Positions 8,532 through 17,045 are shown, numbered from the stretch's first letter. The stretch is DNA of 64,000 bases from an uncultured Oscillibacter sp. (GCF_910579365.1 NZ_CAJTUX010000004.1:1-64000), one strand, 5' to 3'. Made by a program: numbers and translations. Notes: generated by a model not told the origin, from the letters alone.

Positions 8532-8560
8532 ATTATATCCATTTTTTCGCGCTATGTCAA
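8532..8560 (-). promoter_or_regulatory. Consensus sigmaA promoter for the XRE gene
   Basis: On the minus strand TTGACA (8560-8555) and TATAAT (8537-8532) are separated by exactly 17 bp, a full-consensus promoter. It gives an approximately 80-base leader before the start codon at 8442. Confidence 0.8.
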
Positions 8561-8916
8561 GGCGTTATGCCGCCGGGGAATGTCCAAGCGCGCAGGGAAT
8601 GGAAGCCGAAACAGAAAAAGGGACCGAACGGCCCCCCCAACGCCGGAACAAAAGTTGGTTACACCCGTTCCAAACTTGGCAGCGCAGCATCCATCCGCCG
8701 CACGGGAAACCGGAGCCGCCCTCCGGACGCGGCGCTCCATCTTCCGAAATCCTGGCGGCCGCTCGTTTTCTTTTCCGCCAACTACGAGTTGCACAAAAGT
8801 TTTTATTTTTTATATAATTTCTGTATTCTCCCACCAAATCATACAATAAAATTCCAAAAAATCACGGATGAAACTGTGGAAATCCAAGGATCACCATGCA
8901 AAACCACAGTTAAATA

Positions 8917-8945
8917 TTGACAGGCCATTTTTGCGGCGGTATGGT
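8917..8945 (+). promoter_or_regulatory. SigmaA promoter for the SLH-domain gene
   Basis: TTGACA at 8917-8922, 17-bp spacer, TATGGT at 8940-8945. It is the nearest good promoter to the surface-protein gene and predicts a start of transcription near 8952. Confidence 0.65.
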
Positions 8946-9027
8946 TTGGGCAGTTCCAGCCGAGAGGCGATTTCACACCGGCGGCCCCAGGCTGAGACAC
9001 AACATCACGAAGAAAGAAGGTGGGAGC

Positions 9028-9066
9028 ATGGGTCACTTCATCCGCAGGTGCTCCTGCGCGGCCTGA
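9028..9066 (+). CDS. Possible 12-codon leader peptide
   Basis: ATG 9028 to TGA 9066 encodes MGHFIRRCSCAA. It is preceded at good distance by AGAAGGTGGG, one of the better ribosome binding sites in this leader, and lies inside the long 5' region of the SLH gene. The paired cysteines and arginines could make ribosome progress respond to amino-acid supply, but a chance frame is also possible. Confidence 0.25.
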   Translation: MGHFIRRCSCAA

Positions 9067-9183
9067 GACGGGCGCCTGCCGCCGTAAACCGCAAATGATG
9101 CCGCTTCCCGTTTATACACAATCACACCATGTGAGATGCAGCGTGCTGCACTCCGCATGCAACCATGGAAAAGGAGGAGCTTT

Positions 9184-11175
9184 ATGAAATCCAGTACTAT
9201 GCGCAGGACTTCCTTCCTGCTGGTCATGTCTATGATCGTTACCCTTATGACGCCTTCCGCTTTTGCCGCCGGGGACAGCGCCGCTTCCCTCTTTGACGAC
9301 GTCGGACGCGAAACCCCCTTCCGGGAGGACATTGAGGTCCTGGCCGGCGAGGGCATTCTGAACGGAACCTCGGACAGCGCCTTCTCTCCGGATTCCGATA
9401 TCTCCGCCGAGGACTTCCTGCAGGCGCTCTACCATCTGGACGGCGCGCCGGTGATGACCTGTGTGGAGTCTCCCGAGCCGGTTCTGGACGCCTTTGAGAA
9501 CGACAAGATGGCCTCCTGGGCCTACGCCTATGGAATGGTCCCCTCCGCCCCCGCGTTTTCGGGAGACTCTGACGTCACCTGCCAGCTGGCCGCCGAGATG
9601 CTGTACCATTACGCAGCGCACCATGACGCTGTGCTTCCCGAATTTTCCCAGGCGCTGGATTGGACCGTAGACCAGGGGATGATGGACGCGGACAGCAGCC
9701 GCGGCGATGCGCTGACCCGGGCCGAGGCGGCCAACGTCCTTCATAACTACATGGAGGCGGACCTTGCGGTCAACGGCGTGACGGAGGAAGGCCTCACCCT
9801 GATTTACCCCTCCGAATCCCAGCGCACCATCTGCCCCCTCCGGGACTTCTACGTGATCGGCGATATTGACGACGACATCTTTGTTCCCGCCGACGCGGCC
9901 CTCACCGTCACCGTCACCGCCAAAGACGGCACGCTCATGCGGGAGGTGTCCACCAATATCAAGGACAACCAGAACGGAATGTACGTGGATTATCCCGGCA
10001 TTGACATCGTGGGCGACCGGGAGGCCTTCAAGACCTCCATGATGCCGGACCTGGTCTATAATCCCGCCAATCCGGAGACCTTCAAGGACACCTGGAACAA
10101 GGCGTACTACACGGATGACCACTATACCTGCGTCGTGTACGGCGGCTCTTATCACCAGGACATCAATCCCATAGACCAGTTCGGCCATGAGCTGAAGCCC
10201 CTTCCCGAAGGTGATTACGAGCTGAAGGTCACTCTGACCTGCGCTGGGCTGACCCTGGGTTACCTGGACACGCAGATCACCATCGGCGTCGTGGCTAACA
10301 AGGTTCTCTCCCGCTTCTCGCCCGACATTCACATGGAGAAGGTAGAGGCCTATGCCAAGAAACACCGCTACGTCGTCTTCCTGGACCCCTTCCCGGGTTA
10401 CTGGAACACCACCCTGTTCCTGCCGGACTGGGGAACCGATTTCACCGCCGAGATCGTCAGGCGCTGGTCCCTGGCGGATCGGGAGGAGTACATCGGCGGA
10501 ATGACGCACTTCTTTGATTACAATATCACCTCCTCCAGCACCTCCTACAGCGTGGAGCTGGGGCAGCTGGCCTACGACAAGGCTCTGGATCAGATGAACA
10601 GCCTCTCCTACTGCTACTACGACATTGGAGAGCCTGAGATCACCCAGCACGGAACCACCATCCAGGGCAAATTTATCCAAAAGGACAACGTGCAGATGAA
10701 TCCCCTTGAGTTCACCCGGACGGACCACAGCATGACGGAAAGCCGCGAAAACTTCATCAGCCCCGCCATTCTAGAGGAAACCACCAGCCAGTTTGACTCC
10801 TCGAAATCCTTTGACGTCCATCCCGGGGAAACCATTTCTCTGAACGGCGTCTGCAAAGTCATCCAGCCCGAGGAGGTAACCTTCCTGCCGGATACGGAGT
10901 CCTTCCAGATGGGCAACCGCATCGCCAGCGTCACCTATACGATCAAGCTGGCGGACGGCACCTTCGTGAAATCCATCGACAAGGAGATTTCGGGCCTGGA
11001 CCGGGAATTCGCGGACGGAAAAATCTCCAAGTCCATTCTGGAGTTCCGCCACAACTTTACGGTGGATGAGACCATGCGCGGCAATACCTACCGGATTTTC
11101 GCCCAGGCAAAAGACATGTTTGGCAACGATGTGGGCGGCATGCTCTACGGCTGCATGTTCCGCGTTCCCCGCTGA
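9184..11175 (+). CDS. Secreted S-layer-homology (SLH) domain protein
   Basis: A 663-residue exported protein. A Sec signal peptide ends near residue 28-29 (VTLMTPSAFAA). About residues 35-195 contain degenerate SLH repeats: FDDVGRETPFREDIEVLAGE with GILNGTSDSAFSPDSDIS, then the MLYHYAAH and WTVDQGMMDADSS segments with LTRAEAANVL. These domains anchor proteins to pyruvylated cell-wall polymers. The remaining 460 residues are beta-rich and match nothing I know. ATG 9184 follows AAGGAGGAGC; an in-frame start at 9136 would break the signal peptide. It sits between the two DUF62 operons with its own promoter and hairpin, so it may be a bystander or a surface receptor for the pathway. Confidence 0.85.
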   Translation: MKSSTMRRTSFLLVMSMIVTLMTPSAFAAGDSAASLFDDVGRETPFREDIEVLAGEGILNGTSDSAFSPDSDISAEDFLQALYHLDGAPVMTCVESPEPVLDAFENDKMASWAYAYGMVPSAPAFSGDSDVTCQLAAEMLYHYAAHHDAVLPEFSQALDWTVDQGMMDADSSRGDALTRAEAANVLHNYMEADLAVNGVTEEGLTLIYPSESQRTICPLRDFYVIGDIDDDIFVPADAALTVTVTAKDGTLMREVSTNIKDNQNGMYVDYPGIDIVGDREAFKTSMMPDLVYNPANPETFKDTWNKAYYTDDHYTCVVYGGSYHQDINPIDQFGHELKPLPEGDYELKVTLTCAGLTLGYLDTQITIGVVANKVLSRFSPDIHMEKVEAYAKKHRYVVFLDPFPGYWNTTLFLPDWGTDFTAEIVRRWSLADREEYIGGMTHFFDYNITSSSTSYSVELGQLAYDKALDQMNSLSYCYYDIGEPEITQHGTTIQGKFIQKDNVQMNPLEFTRTDHSMTESRENFISPAILEETTSQFDSSKSFDVHPGETISLNGVCKVIQPEEVTFLPDTESFQMGNRIASVTYTIKLADGTFVKSIDKEISGLDREFADGKISKSILEFRHNFTVDETMRGNTYRIFAQAKDMFGNDVGGMLYGCMFRVPR

Positions 11176-11236
11176 AGGCCGGGACCTTTGCATCCAGCCT
11201 TACCGTATCCTTTGGCACCGCATCCTATGTGAGGAA

Positions 11237-11269
11237 AAGGACTCCCCCGGCATAGCCGGGGGAGTCCTT
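11237..11269 (+). terminator. Hairpin after the SLH gene
   Basis: AAGGACTCCCCCGGC (11237-11251) pairs perfectly with 11255-11269 across an ATA loop. Only a few T residues follow, so termination strength is uncertain, but a 15-bp GC-rich stem in the gap between two genes is best read as a transcription end. Confidence 0.65.
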
Positions 11270-11388
11270 CTGCGCATCCGGCAGACCACTTTTCTTTTTT
11301 GCACAGTCTCCTGTCATGCTTTTATAACCAAATGCCGCTGCAAATTATTGGTAACTCCAACAAATTTATCAAGAACCCACGAATCTTA

Positions 11389-11436
11389 TTGACTTTTCCA
11401 GATTCTAATGATACTCTGTGTCAAAGAAAACGTTTT
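11389..11436 (+). promoter_or_regulatory. Promoter and LacI-type operator of the LacI-PfkB operon
   Basis: TTGACT at 11389-11394 is followed at a slightly short spacing by a -10-like GATACT (11410-11415). Just downstream, AAAACGTTTT at 11427-11436 is a perfect 10-bp palindrome with the central CG typical of LacI-family operators. Its place between promoter and coding region suggests that the LacI-PfkB protein represses its own operon. Confidence 0.6.
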
Positions 11437-11477
11437 AGGAAAATAGTTTCTCTAAGGGCCGCAGAAAGGTGCAGACC

Positions 11478-13385
11478 ATGACCATACGGGACATTGCAAA
11501 ACTTGCCAACGTATCTGTCTCCACCGTCTCCAAAGTTTTAAACGGGAAGGACGGCAGCATCAGCGGGGAAACCAAGGCGCGCATTCAGAAAATCGCCAAA
11601 GAATACAACTACATGCCCTACAGCAGCGCCATCGCCGGAAGATCCTCCCAGCTGCTGGGAATACTGCTGGGGGATAAGGCGGACCTGTCGCTTTTAACCG
11701 GACTCTCCCTCCAGGCGCAGAACCGCGGGTACAGCACCGTCATCTCCATGTACTCCTCCCCGGAGGAAGAACGCGCCAACATGCGGGCGCTGGCGGCGCA
11801 CCACGTTGACGGCGTGATCTGGGTGACAAATCCCCTGTCTCCGCCGGCCGCCGCCTTTTCCGGGGAATTGGGAAACACGCCGGTCTATGTGCTGGACGAA
11901 TTCGGCCATCCGGCCCAGGGAACATTCTTCTCATACGAGGAGCTTGGCTTCAAAACGGCCCAGGCCTTTATTCGTCTGGGGCATCAGAAGATCGTCTGCG
12001 TCTCCTCGGCGGACGATTCCAGGCAGCGGGCGTTTGTAAGCGGGATTCGGAAATGCCTCTTTGAAAACGGCGTCTATGCCGAGCCCCAGAGGCTCTGGAC
12101 CCTGAGCGGCGCCTGCAACTCCGCCTGGCTGCTGTCCTACACCGGTGTGATCTGCATGGACAGCAAGTCCATGGCGCGGGTGGCCGGTCTGGTGGAACGG
12201 CTGAATCTGCGCGTCGCCGGGGACATATCCGTCGTCTCTCTCTGCCCGGAGGAGTGGACGCTGAACGGCGCCCATGTCTCCAAAATCGCAAAACCTTATC
12301 GGGAGCTGGGCCAGTTTGCCGCCAACCAGCTGATCGACCGCGTGGAGCAGACGGAGCATGGCGGCGGCTTTGTCACAGAGGCCCGCATGGACCATCCGGA
12401 CAGCCTCGCACCGCCAAGGCAGGACAAACGCAGGCATTTTGTGGTCATCGGCATGTCGAACATCGACACGCTCCTCTCCATCGACCACCAACTGGAGCCG
12501 GGGGAAACCGTCGGCGTCCGGCACCGCATGATTACACCGGGCGGCAAGGGCCTGAATCAGGCTCTGGGCGTGGCGAAACTGGGGGAGGACGCCGCCCTGA
12601 TCTCCTCCCTGGGTGGAGACCTGGAGGGGCGGACCATCTACGAGTGCCTGAAAACAAACGGCGTGAAGACGGAGGGCATCGTTATGCACAACGACGCCAG
12701 CTCCGGATGCGCATATATTTACGTCCAGAGGGACGCGGAGAGCAGCATCTCCGTTTACGGCGGCGCAAACGAACGGCTGACCGTCTCCCACATCTCGGCC
12801 AACGAAGCGCTGTTTGACAACGCGGCCTACTGTCTCATGCAGACGGAGCTGCGCCAGGAAATCGCGCTGCATGCCGTGGAGCTGGCGAAAAAACACGGTG
12901 TGAAGGTAATCTTGAAGCCCTGCGCCATCTCTCAGATGGACCCGGAGCTGCTGCGCGGCGTGAATATCCTGGTTCCCAACCAGAAGGAAGCCCAAAAGCT
13001 GCTTCCCGGCTGCGCTTCCGTTGAGGAGCAGGCGGAGCGCTTCCGCCGCGGCGGGGCGGAAACCGTCATCATAACGCTGGGAGAACAGGGCTGCTACAAG
13101 CTGGACGAAACCGGCGGCGCTTACTTCCCTCCCGCCCCCATCTCTCCGGTGGACGTCACCGGAGCCGCCGACGCATTCATTTCCGCTCTGGCGGTTTATC
13201 TGGCAAAGGGAAGCGCGCTCAACACGGCGATTCAGTACGCCACCTGCGCCGCAGGGCTCTCCACCACCCGCCACGGCGTGCCGCCCGCCCTGGTGGACGC
13301 CGACACGCTGGAAATCTTCTACGCGGCGCACCGGGAAGAGCTGCGGGAGCAGACCCACGAACAAAACCCGTATGAACCGGCCTGA
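11478..13385 (+). CDS. LacI-type regulator fused to a PfkB-family sugar kinase
   Basis: A 635-residue two-part protein. Residues 1-50 are a LacI helix-turn-helix (MTIRDIAKLANVSVSTVSKV). Residues 60-310 are a periplasmic-binding-protein-like sensor (LLGILLGDKADLSLLTGL and following). After a short linker, residues about 320-620 are a complete ribokinase-like domain: substrate motif GGKGLNQALGVAKLGEDAAL, a central VPNQKEAQ, and the catalytic loop DVTGAADAF, where the base Asp is kept but the usual GAGD is GAAD. A single protein could thus bind DNA, sense a sugar and phosphorylate it. ATG 11478 fits the family N-terminus and follows AAAGGTG; GTG 11469 is the alternative. It heads the operon carrying DUF62, nucleoside hydrolase, kinase and ECF genes. 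Confidence 0.88.
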   Translation: MTIRDIAKLANVSVSTVSKVLNGKDGSISGETKARIQKIAKEYNYMPYSSAIAGRSSQLLGILLGDKADLSLLTGLSLQAQNRGYSTVISMYSSPEEERANMRALAAHHVDGVIWVTNPLSPPAAAFSGELGNTPVYVLDEFGHPAQGTFFSYEELGFKTAQAFIRLGHQKIVCVSSADDSRQRAFVSGIRKCLFENGVYAEPQRLWTLSGACNSAWLLSYTGVICMDSKSMARVAGLVERLNLRVAGDISVVSLCPEEWTLNGAHVSKIAKPYRELGQFAANQLIDRVEQTEHGGGFVTEARMDHPDSLAPPRQDKRRHFVVIGMSNIDTLLSIDHQLEPGETVGVRHRMITPGGKGLNQALGVAKLGEDAALISSLGGDLEGRTIYECLKTNGVKTEGIVMHNDASSGCAYIYVQRDAESSISVYGGANERLTVSHISANEALFDNAAYCLMQTELRQEIALHAVELAKKHGVKVILKPCAISQMDPELLRGVNILVPNQKEAQKLLPGCASVEEQAERFRRGGAETVIITLGEQGCYKLDETGGAYFPPAPISPVDVTGAADAFISALAVYLAKGSALNTAIQYATCAAGLSTTRHGVPPALVDADTLEIFYAAHREELREQTHEQNPYEPA

Positions 13386-13423
13386 CCGACCGTTCAGATA
13401 GAAGCATCATTTTCGCGATATTG

Positions 13424-14285
13424 GAAAGGAGAAGCAATATGAAACCCCTGGTATTTCAAACGGACTTCGGCATTGAGGACGGCGCGGTCAGCGCCATGTA
13501 CGGCGTGGCCTACGGCGTGGACGGCGGACTGAACATCTCCGATCTCACCCACGGCATCACGCCCTATGACATCTGGCAGGCCAGCTACCGGCTGGTTCAG
13601 ACCGTCCGCTACTGGCCCGAGGGCACCGTGTTCGTCTCCGTGGTGGACCCCGGCGTGGGCTCCACCCGCCGCAGCATCGTGGTGAAAACCGCCACCGGCC
13701 AGCTCATCGTCACCCCTGACAACGGCACCCTCACCCACATCAAGCGGAAATACGGCATCGCCGAGGCCCGTACCATCGACGAGACCGTCAACCGCCTCGC
13801 AGGCTCTGAGGAGAGCTACACCTTCCATGGCCGGGACGTCTACGCCTACACCGGCGCCCGCCTCGCCGCCGGGATCATCTCCTTCGAGCAGGTGGGTCCC
13901 GCCGTCCCGCCGGAGTCCGTCATCGAGCTGCCCGTGGTGGAGCCCGTGTGCCACGAGAACAACGTGGAGGGCACCATCGACGTGCTGGACATCCGCTTTG
14001 GCAGTCTCTGGACCAACATCCCCCGGGAGATGTTCAAATCCCTCGGCATCCAGGTGGGCCAGCGGGCGGAGCTGACCATCACCAACGACACCCGCACCAT
14101 CTACCGCAACACCATGATTTACGCCCAGTCCTTCGCCGGCGTCTTCGTGGGCGAGCCCCTCATTTACGTCAACTCCCTGGACTGCATGGCCGTCGCCATC
14201 AACCAGGGCAGCTTCGCCAAGGCCTATAACATCGGCACCGGCAACAGCTGGCACATCGCCATCGGCCCCGATTCCAGGGCGTAAG
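13424..14285 (+). repeat. Perfect 862-bp direct repeat, copy 2 (DUF62 gene cassette)
   Basis: Identical to 6148-7009 from the ribosome binding site through the stop codon. Homologous recombination between the copies would delete the 7276 bp carrying the second DUF62 paralogue, the XRE and SLH genes and the LacI-PfkB gene, fusing the two operons. Confidence 0.95.
13439..14284 (+). CDS. SAM hydrolase-like protein, DUF62 family (copy A2, identical to A1)
   Basis: Same 281-residue protein as the gene at 6163, with no nucleotide difference. The ribose-contacting QTDFG, the Asp/Arg pair of VVDPGVGSTR and the His of FHGRDVYAY are therefore all present. Here the gene is second in the LacI-PfkB operon, 53 bases after that gene, and is followed by a different DUF62 paralogue at 14304. 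Each operon thus pairs one copy of A with one diverged partner. Having the same enzyme under two promoters suggests dosage or independent control; complete identity suggests very recent duplication or gene conversion. Confidence 0.9.
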   Translation: MKPLVFQTDFGIEDGAVSAMYGVAYGVDGGLNISDLTHGITPYDIWQASYRLVQTVRYWPEGTVFVSVVDPGVGSTRRSIVVKTATGQLIVTPDNGTLTHIKRKYGIAEARTIDETVNRLAGSEESYTFHGRDVYAYTGARLAAGIISFEQVGPAVPPESVIELPVVEPVCHENNVEGTIDVLDIRFGSLWTNIPREMFKSLGIQVGQRAELTITNDTRTIYRNTMIYAQSFAGVFVGEPLIYVNSLDCMAVAINQGSFAKAYNIGTGNSWHIAIGPDSRA

Positions 14286-14303
14286 CGCGGGGGCGGATAT
14301 CGT

Positions 14304-15188
14304 ATGACGCTTGTTTCAAACCGCAAGCCCTGCATCGTATGGCAGACGGACTTTTCCAGGAAATGGGGTGCGGTCGCCTCCATGGTGGGCGTCTGCAAGC
14401 TGGTGGACCCGGAGCTGGAATGCGTAGACATCACCCATGACCTCCCGCCCTATGACATCTGGGCCGCCAGCATGGAGCTGGACTATGTGGAACCCTACTG
14501 GCCCAAGGGGACGGTGTTTGTCTCCGTGGTGGACCCCGGCGTGGGCACGTCCCGGAAGGCCTGCGTGGCGCTGCTAAAGGACGGAAACTATGTCGTGACG
14601 CCGGACAACGGCACCCTGACGCACCTAAGCAAATCCCCCGGCATCGCCGCCGTCCGGGAGATTGACGAAACCGTCAACCGCCTCAAGGGGTCGGAGGCCT
14701 TCTCCGTCTTCCATGGCCGGGACATCTTCGCCTACTGCGCAGCCCGGCTGGCCTCCGGCGTGATCTCCTTCGAGGGGGTGGGTCCCGCCTATCCGGCGGA
14801 AGACGTCGTCCTTTTGGAGGACGCGCTCAAAACCGCCGAGGTTCGGGAGGGCGCCATCTCCGGCATTGTCACCAGCACCAGCGATCATTTCGGCAGCATC
14901 GTTTTCAACATTCCCCTGGCCCAGGTGGCGGAGGCGGGCTTCCGCCACGGCGATACGCTCCGCGTCCTGCTGACCCACGGCGGCAAGACGGTGTTCCAGG
15001 ATGACGTGCTCTACCACAAGTCCTTCGGCTATGTGGCCCAAGGCGCCCCCATCCTCTTCAACGCCTCCGCCGGCTACCTCTCCCTGGGCCTCAATCAGGC
15101 CAGCTTCACCGCGAAGTACCAGTGCGGCCGGGGCGGGGATTGGGCGGTCACCGTCAGCCGGATTCCGGCGGAGGACGCCCGCCTATGA
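14304..15188 (+). CDS. SAM hydrolase-like protein, DUF62 family (paralogue C)
   Basis: A 294-residue DUF62 protein. It has QTDFS instead of the near-invariant TDFG and an unusual following loop (RKWGAVASMVGV). It retains VVDPGVGTSRK (Asp and Arg seven apart), TPDNGTLTHL and FHGRDIFAY, so the hydrolytic triad is intact while the ribose/adenine pocket may differ. The C-terminal domain keeps DHFGSIVFNIP. ATG 14304 lies 19 bases after the A2 stop behind GGGGGCGG. Its stop TGA overlaps the ATG of the nucleoside hydrolase gene (ATGA), implying coupled production of the two enzymes, which supports a sequential reaction. Confidence 0.88.
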   Translation: MTLVSNRKPCIVWQTDFSRKWGAVASMVGVCKLVDPELECVDITHDLPPYDIWAASMELDYVEPYWPKGTVFVSVVDPGVGTSRKACVALLKDGNYVVTPDNGTLTHLSKSPGIAAVREIDETVNRLKGSEAFSVFHGRDIFAYCAARLASGVISFEGVGPAYPAEDVVLLEDALKTAEVREGAISGIVTSTSDHFGSIVFNIPLAQVAEAGFRHGDTLRVLLTHGGKTVFQDDVLYHKSFGYVAQGAPILFNASAGYLSLGLNQASFTAKYQCGRGGDWAVTVSRIPAEDARL

Positions 15189-16114
15189 CGGATTCAGCGC
15201 TTCGCAAAATGCTGGAATTCCCGGGAACCCAGCCCATCGACGCCGTCATCGACACGGACACCTTCAACGAGGTGGACGACCAGTTCGCCCTCGCCTATCT
15301 GCTGCGGAACTCCCGGCGGCTCCGGCTCCAGGCCATCTACGCCGCCCCCTTTTTCAACGAGAAAGCCGCCTCCCCCCAGGAGGGGATGGAGAAGAGCTAC
15401 CAGGAGATTTTGAAGGTCCTGGACCTGGCGGGCCAGCCGGAATACCGGAGCCTCGTGTACAAGGGAGCGGACCGCTTCCTGTCCGACGCGTCCACGCCCG
15501 CCGTCTCCGACGCCTCGCAGGACCTGGTCCGCCGGGCCATGGCCCACTCCCCGGAGCATCCCCTCTATGTGATCGGCATCGCCGCCGCCACCAACATCGC
15601 CTCGGCCCTGCTGCAATGTCCGGCGATTCGGGATCGGATGGTGGTGGTGTGGCTGGGGGGCAGCGCCTATCACCGCATGGAACAGGAGGAATTTAACCTG
15701 ATTGAGGACCTCCCCGCGGCGCAGGTGCTCTTTGGCTCCGGCGTTCCCCTCGTGCAGCTTCCCTGCTGGGGCGTGGTGGAGCATTTCACGGTCAGCCGCT
15801 CCGAGCTGGAGCAGCATCTGCTCCCGGCCAATCCCCTCTGCCGCTATCTCGCCTCCAACGTCATTGAGGAGGTTCATTCCTACTCAACCGACCTGTGCTG
15901 GACGAAAACCATCTGGGACGTGACCGCCGTGGCCTGGCTGCTGAACGACGGGGGGCGGTTCATGGAAGACAAACTGGTTCCCGCCCCGGTCCCCCTCCGG
16001 GCAGGATACGAATTCCCGGAGGGCCGGCACCTCATGCGTTACGTCAGCCACATTGAACGGGACGCCCTGGCCAGCAGCCTGTTCCAAACACTGATGGAAG
16101 GGGGAGATTCATGA
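15185..16114 (+). CDS. Inosine-uridine-type nucleoside hydrolase (paralogue 2)
   Basis: A 309-residue paralogue of the protein at 264-1226. It keeps IDTDTFNEVDDQ at residues about 17-28, the GIAAATNIASAL segment, the EFNLIED asparagine region and the WDVTAVAW aspartate, the expected calcium and ribose ligands. ATG 15185 overlaps the stop of DUF62 paralogue C, and its own stop overlaps the start of the PfkB kinase gene (ATGA again). The order hydrolase of an adenosyl compound, nucleoside hydrolase, sugar kinase with overlapping genes is the best sequence evidence here for one linear pathway ending in ribose phosphate or an analogue. Confidence 0.9.
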   Translation: MTDSALRKMLEFPGTQPIDAVIDTDTFNEVDDQFALAYLLRNSRRLRLQAIYAAPFFNEKAASPQEGMEKSYQEILKVLDLAGQPEYRSLVYKGADRFLSDASTPAVSDASQDLVRRAMAHSPEHPLYVIGIAAATNIASALLQCPAIRDRMVVVWLGGSAYHRMEQEEFNLIEDLPAAQVLFGSGVPLVQLPCWGVVEHFTVSRSELEQHLLPANPLCRYLASNVIEEVHSYSTDLCWTKTIWDVTAVAWLLNDGGRFMEDKLVPAPVPLRAGYEFPEGRHLMRYVSHIERDALASSLFQTLMEGGDS

Positions 16115-16986
16115 AGGTCCTCTGTTTTGGCTCTCTCAACATTGACCATACCTACCGTGTGGAGCGTTTTTTGAAGCCGGGCGAAACCGTCTCCGCCGCC
16201 GGATACGCCCTCCACGCCGGGGGCAAGGGCCTGAACCAGGCGATTGCCCTGGCCCGGGCCGGAGCCGAGGTGCATATGGCGGGCTGCGTCGGCCCGGACG
16301 GGGAGACGCTGCTGAAGATTCTCCAGGCCGACCGCATTCACACGGACTGCGTGGAAACCGTCTCCGTCCCCACCGGCCACGCCATCATACAGGTGGACGG
16401 CAGCGGGCAGAACTGCATCCTCATCTGCGCCGGGGCCAACGCGGCGGTCTCCCGGGAACAGGCGGACCGGACGCTGTCCCGCTTTTCTGCCGGAGACGTG
16501 CTGCTGCTGCAAAACGAGATTTCCGAGAACGACTACATCGCCCGCCAGGCAAAGGCCCGGGGCATGGAGCTGTGGCTGAACCCGTCCCCCATCACGCCGG
16601 AGCTCTTGCGGGGGGACGCTGTGGGCCTGGCCGACTGGCTGGTTCTCAACGAGCTGGAACTGGCTGCGCTGACGGGGACGGAAGACCCCTCCCAGGGCGT
16701 CTCCCGGTTTATGGAGGCGTATCCCCAAAAGAAGCTGGTGCTCACCCTTGGGGGAGAGGGTTCCCTCTTCGCCGGGGAGGGGGAGGTACTCCGGCAGTCC
16801 GCCTTCCCCGTGACGGCGGTGGACACCACCGGAGCCGGGGATACCTACCTTGGATACTTCCTGGCCGTCTATCTGGAAACCCGCCGTCCGCAGACGGCCC
16901 TGGAGCGGGCGGCAAGGGCCGCCGCCGCCGCTGTGACCCGGACCGGCGCGGCGGAGGCGATTCCCCGGGCGGAGGAACTTTTCTGA
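16111..16986 (+). CDS. Ribokinase-like PfkB-family sugar kinase
   Basis: A 291-residue cytoplasmic kinase. The family signature 1 is present as GGKGLNQAIALARAGAEV (about residues 33-50). Signature 2 is DTTGAGDTYLGYF with the catalytic Asp and the GAGD anion hole near residue 240. The N-terminal FGSLNIDHTYRV is typical of ribokinases. Size and motifs fit RbsK better than fructokinase or adenosine kinase, but this family is promiscuous. It is translationally coupled to the nucleoside hydrolase upstream, consistent with phosphorylation of the released pentose. It resembles the kinase half of the LacI-PfkB fusion at the start of the same operon (compare PGGKGLNQA in both). Confidence 0.9.
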   Translation: MKVLCFGSLNIDHTYRVERFLKPGETVSAAGYALHAGGKGLNQAIALARAGAEVHMAGCVGPDGETLLKILQADRIHTDCVETVSVPTGHAIIQVDGSGQNCILICAGANAAVSREQADRTLSRFSAGDVLLLQNEISENDYIARQAKARGMELWLNPSPITPELLRGDAVGLADWLVLNELELAALTGTEDPSQGVSRFMEAYPQKKLVLTLGGEGSLFAGEGEVLRQSAFPVTAVDTTGAGDTYLGYFLAVYLETRRPQTALERAARAAAAAVTRTGAAEAIPRAEELF

Positions 16987-17045
16987 CCCCTCCACGGACT
17001 TTCACCAGCCGCGCGCAGATCACGAAATATAAAGGAGTGTCTACT

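Larger units (their letters stand above)
8561..9183. other. Long intergenic region with the SLH gene leader
   Basis: About 620 bases between the divergent XRE and SLH genes with no convincing protein gene beyond one 12-codon leader frame. It contains two candidate plus-strand promoters: TTGCAC (8789-8794) / TATAAT (8813-8818) with an 18-bp spacer, and TTGACA (8917-8922) / TATGGT (8940-8945) with a 17-bp spacer. From the second, a leader of about 230 bases would precede the SLH gene. I do not recognise a known riboswitch class in it. Confidence 0.6.

Noticed and set aside
9112..10728. Long open frame antisense to the SLH gene (over 500 codons)
   Set aside because: Shadow of a GC-rich gene: the protein is Gly/His/Val-rich with no domain, and the sense strand has signal peptide, SLH motifs and a ribosome binding site.
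6163..15188. DUF62 proteins as SAM-dependent halogenases (chlorinase/fluorinase)
   Set aside because: All copies keep the Asp/Arg/His triad (VDPGVGxxR and FHGRD) associated with water activation, which halogenases lack, so hydrolase chemistry is favoured.
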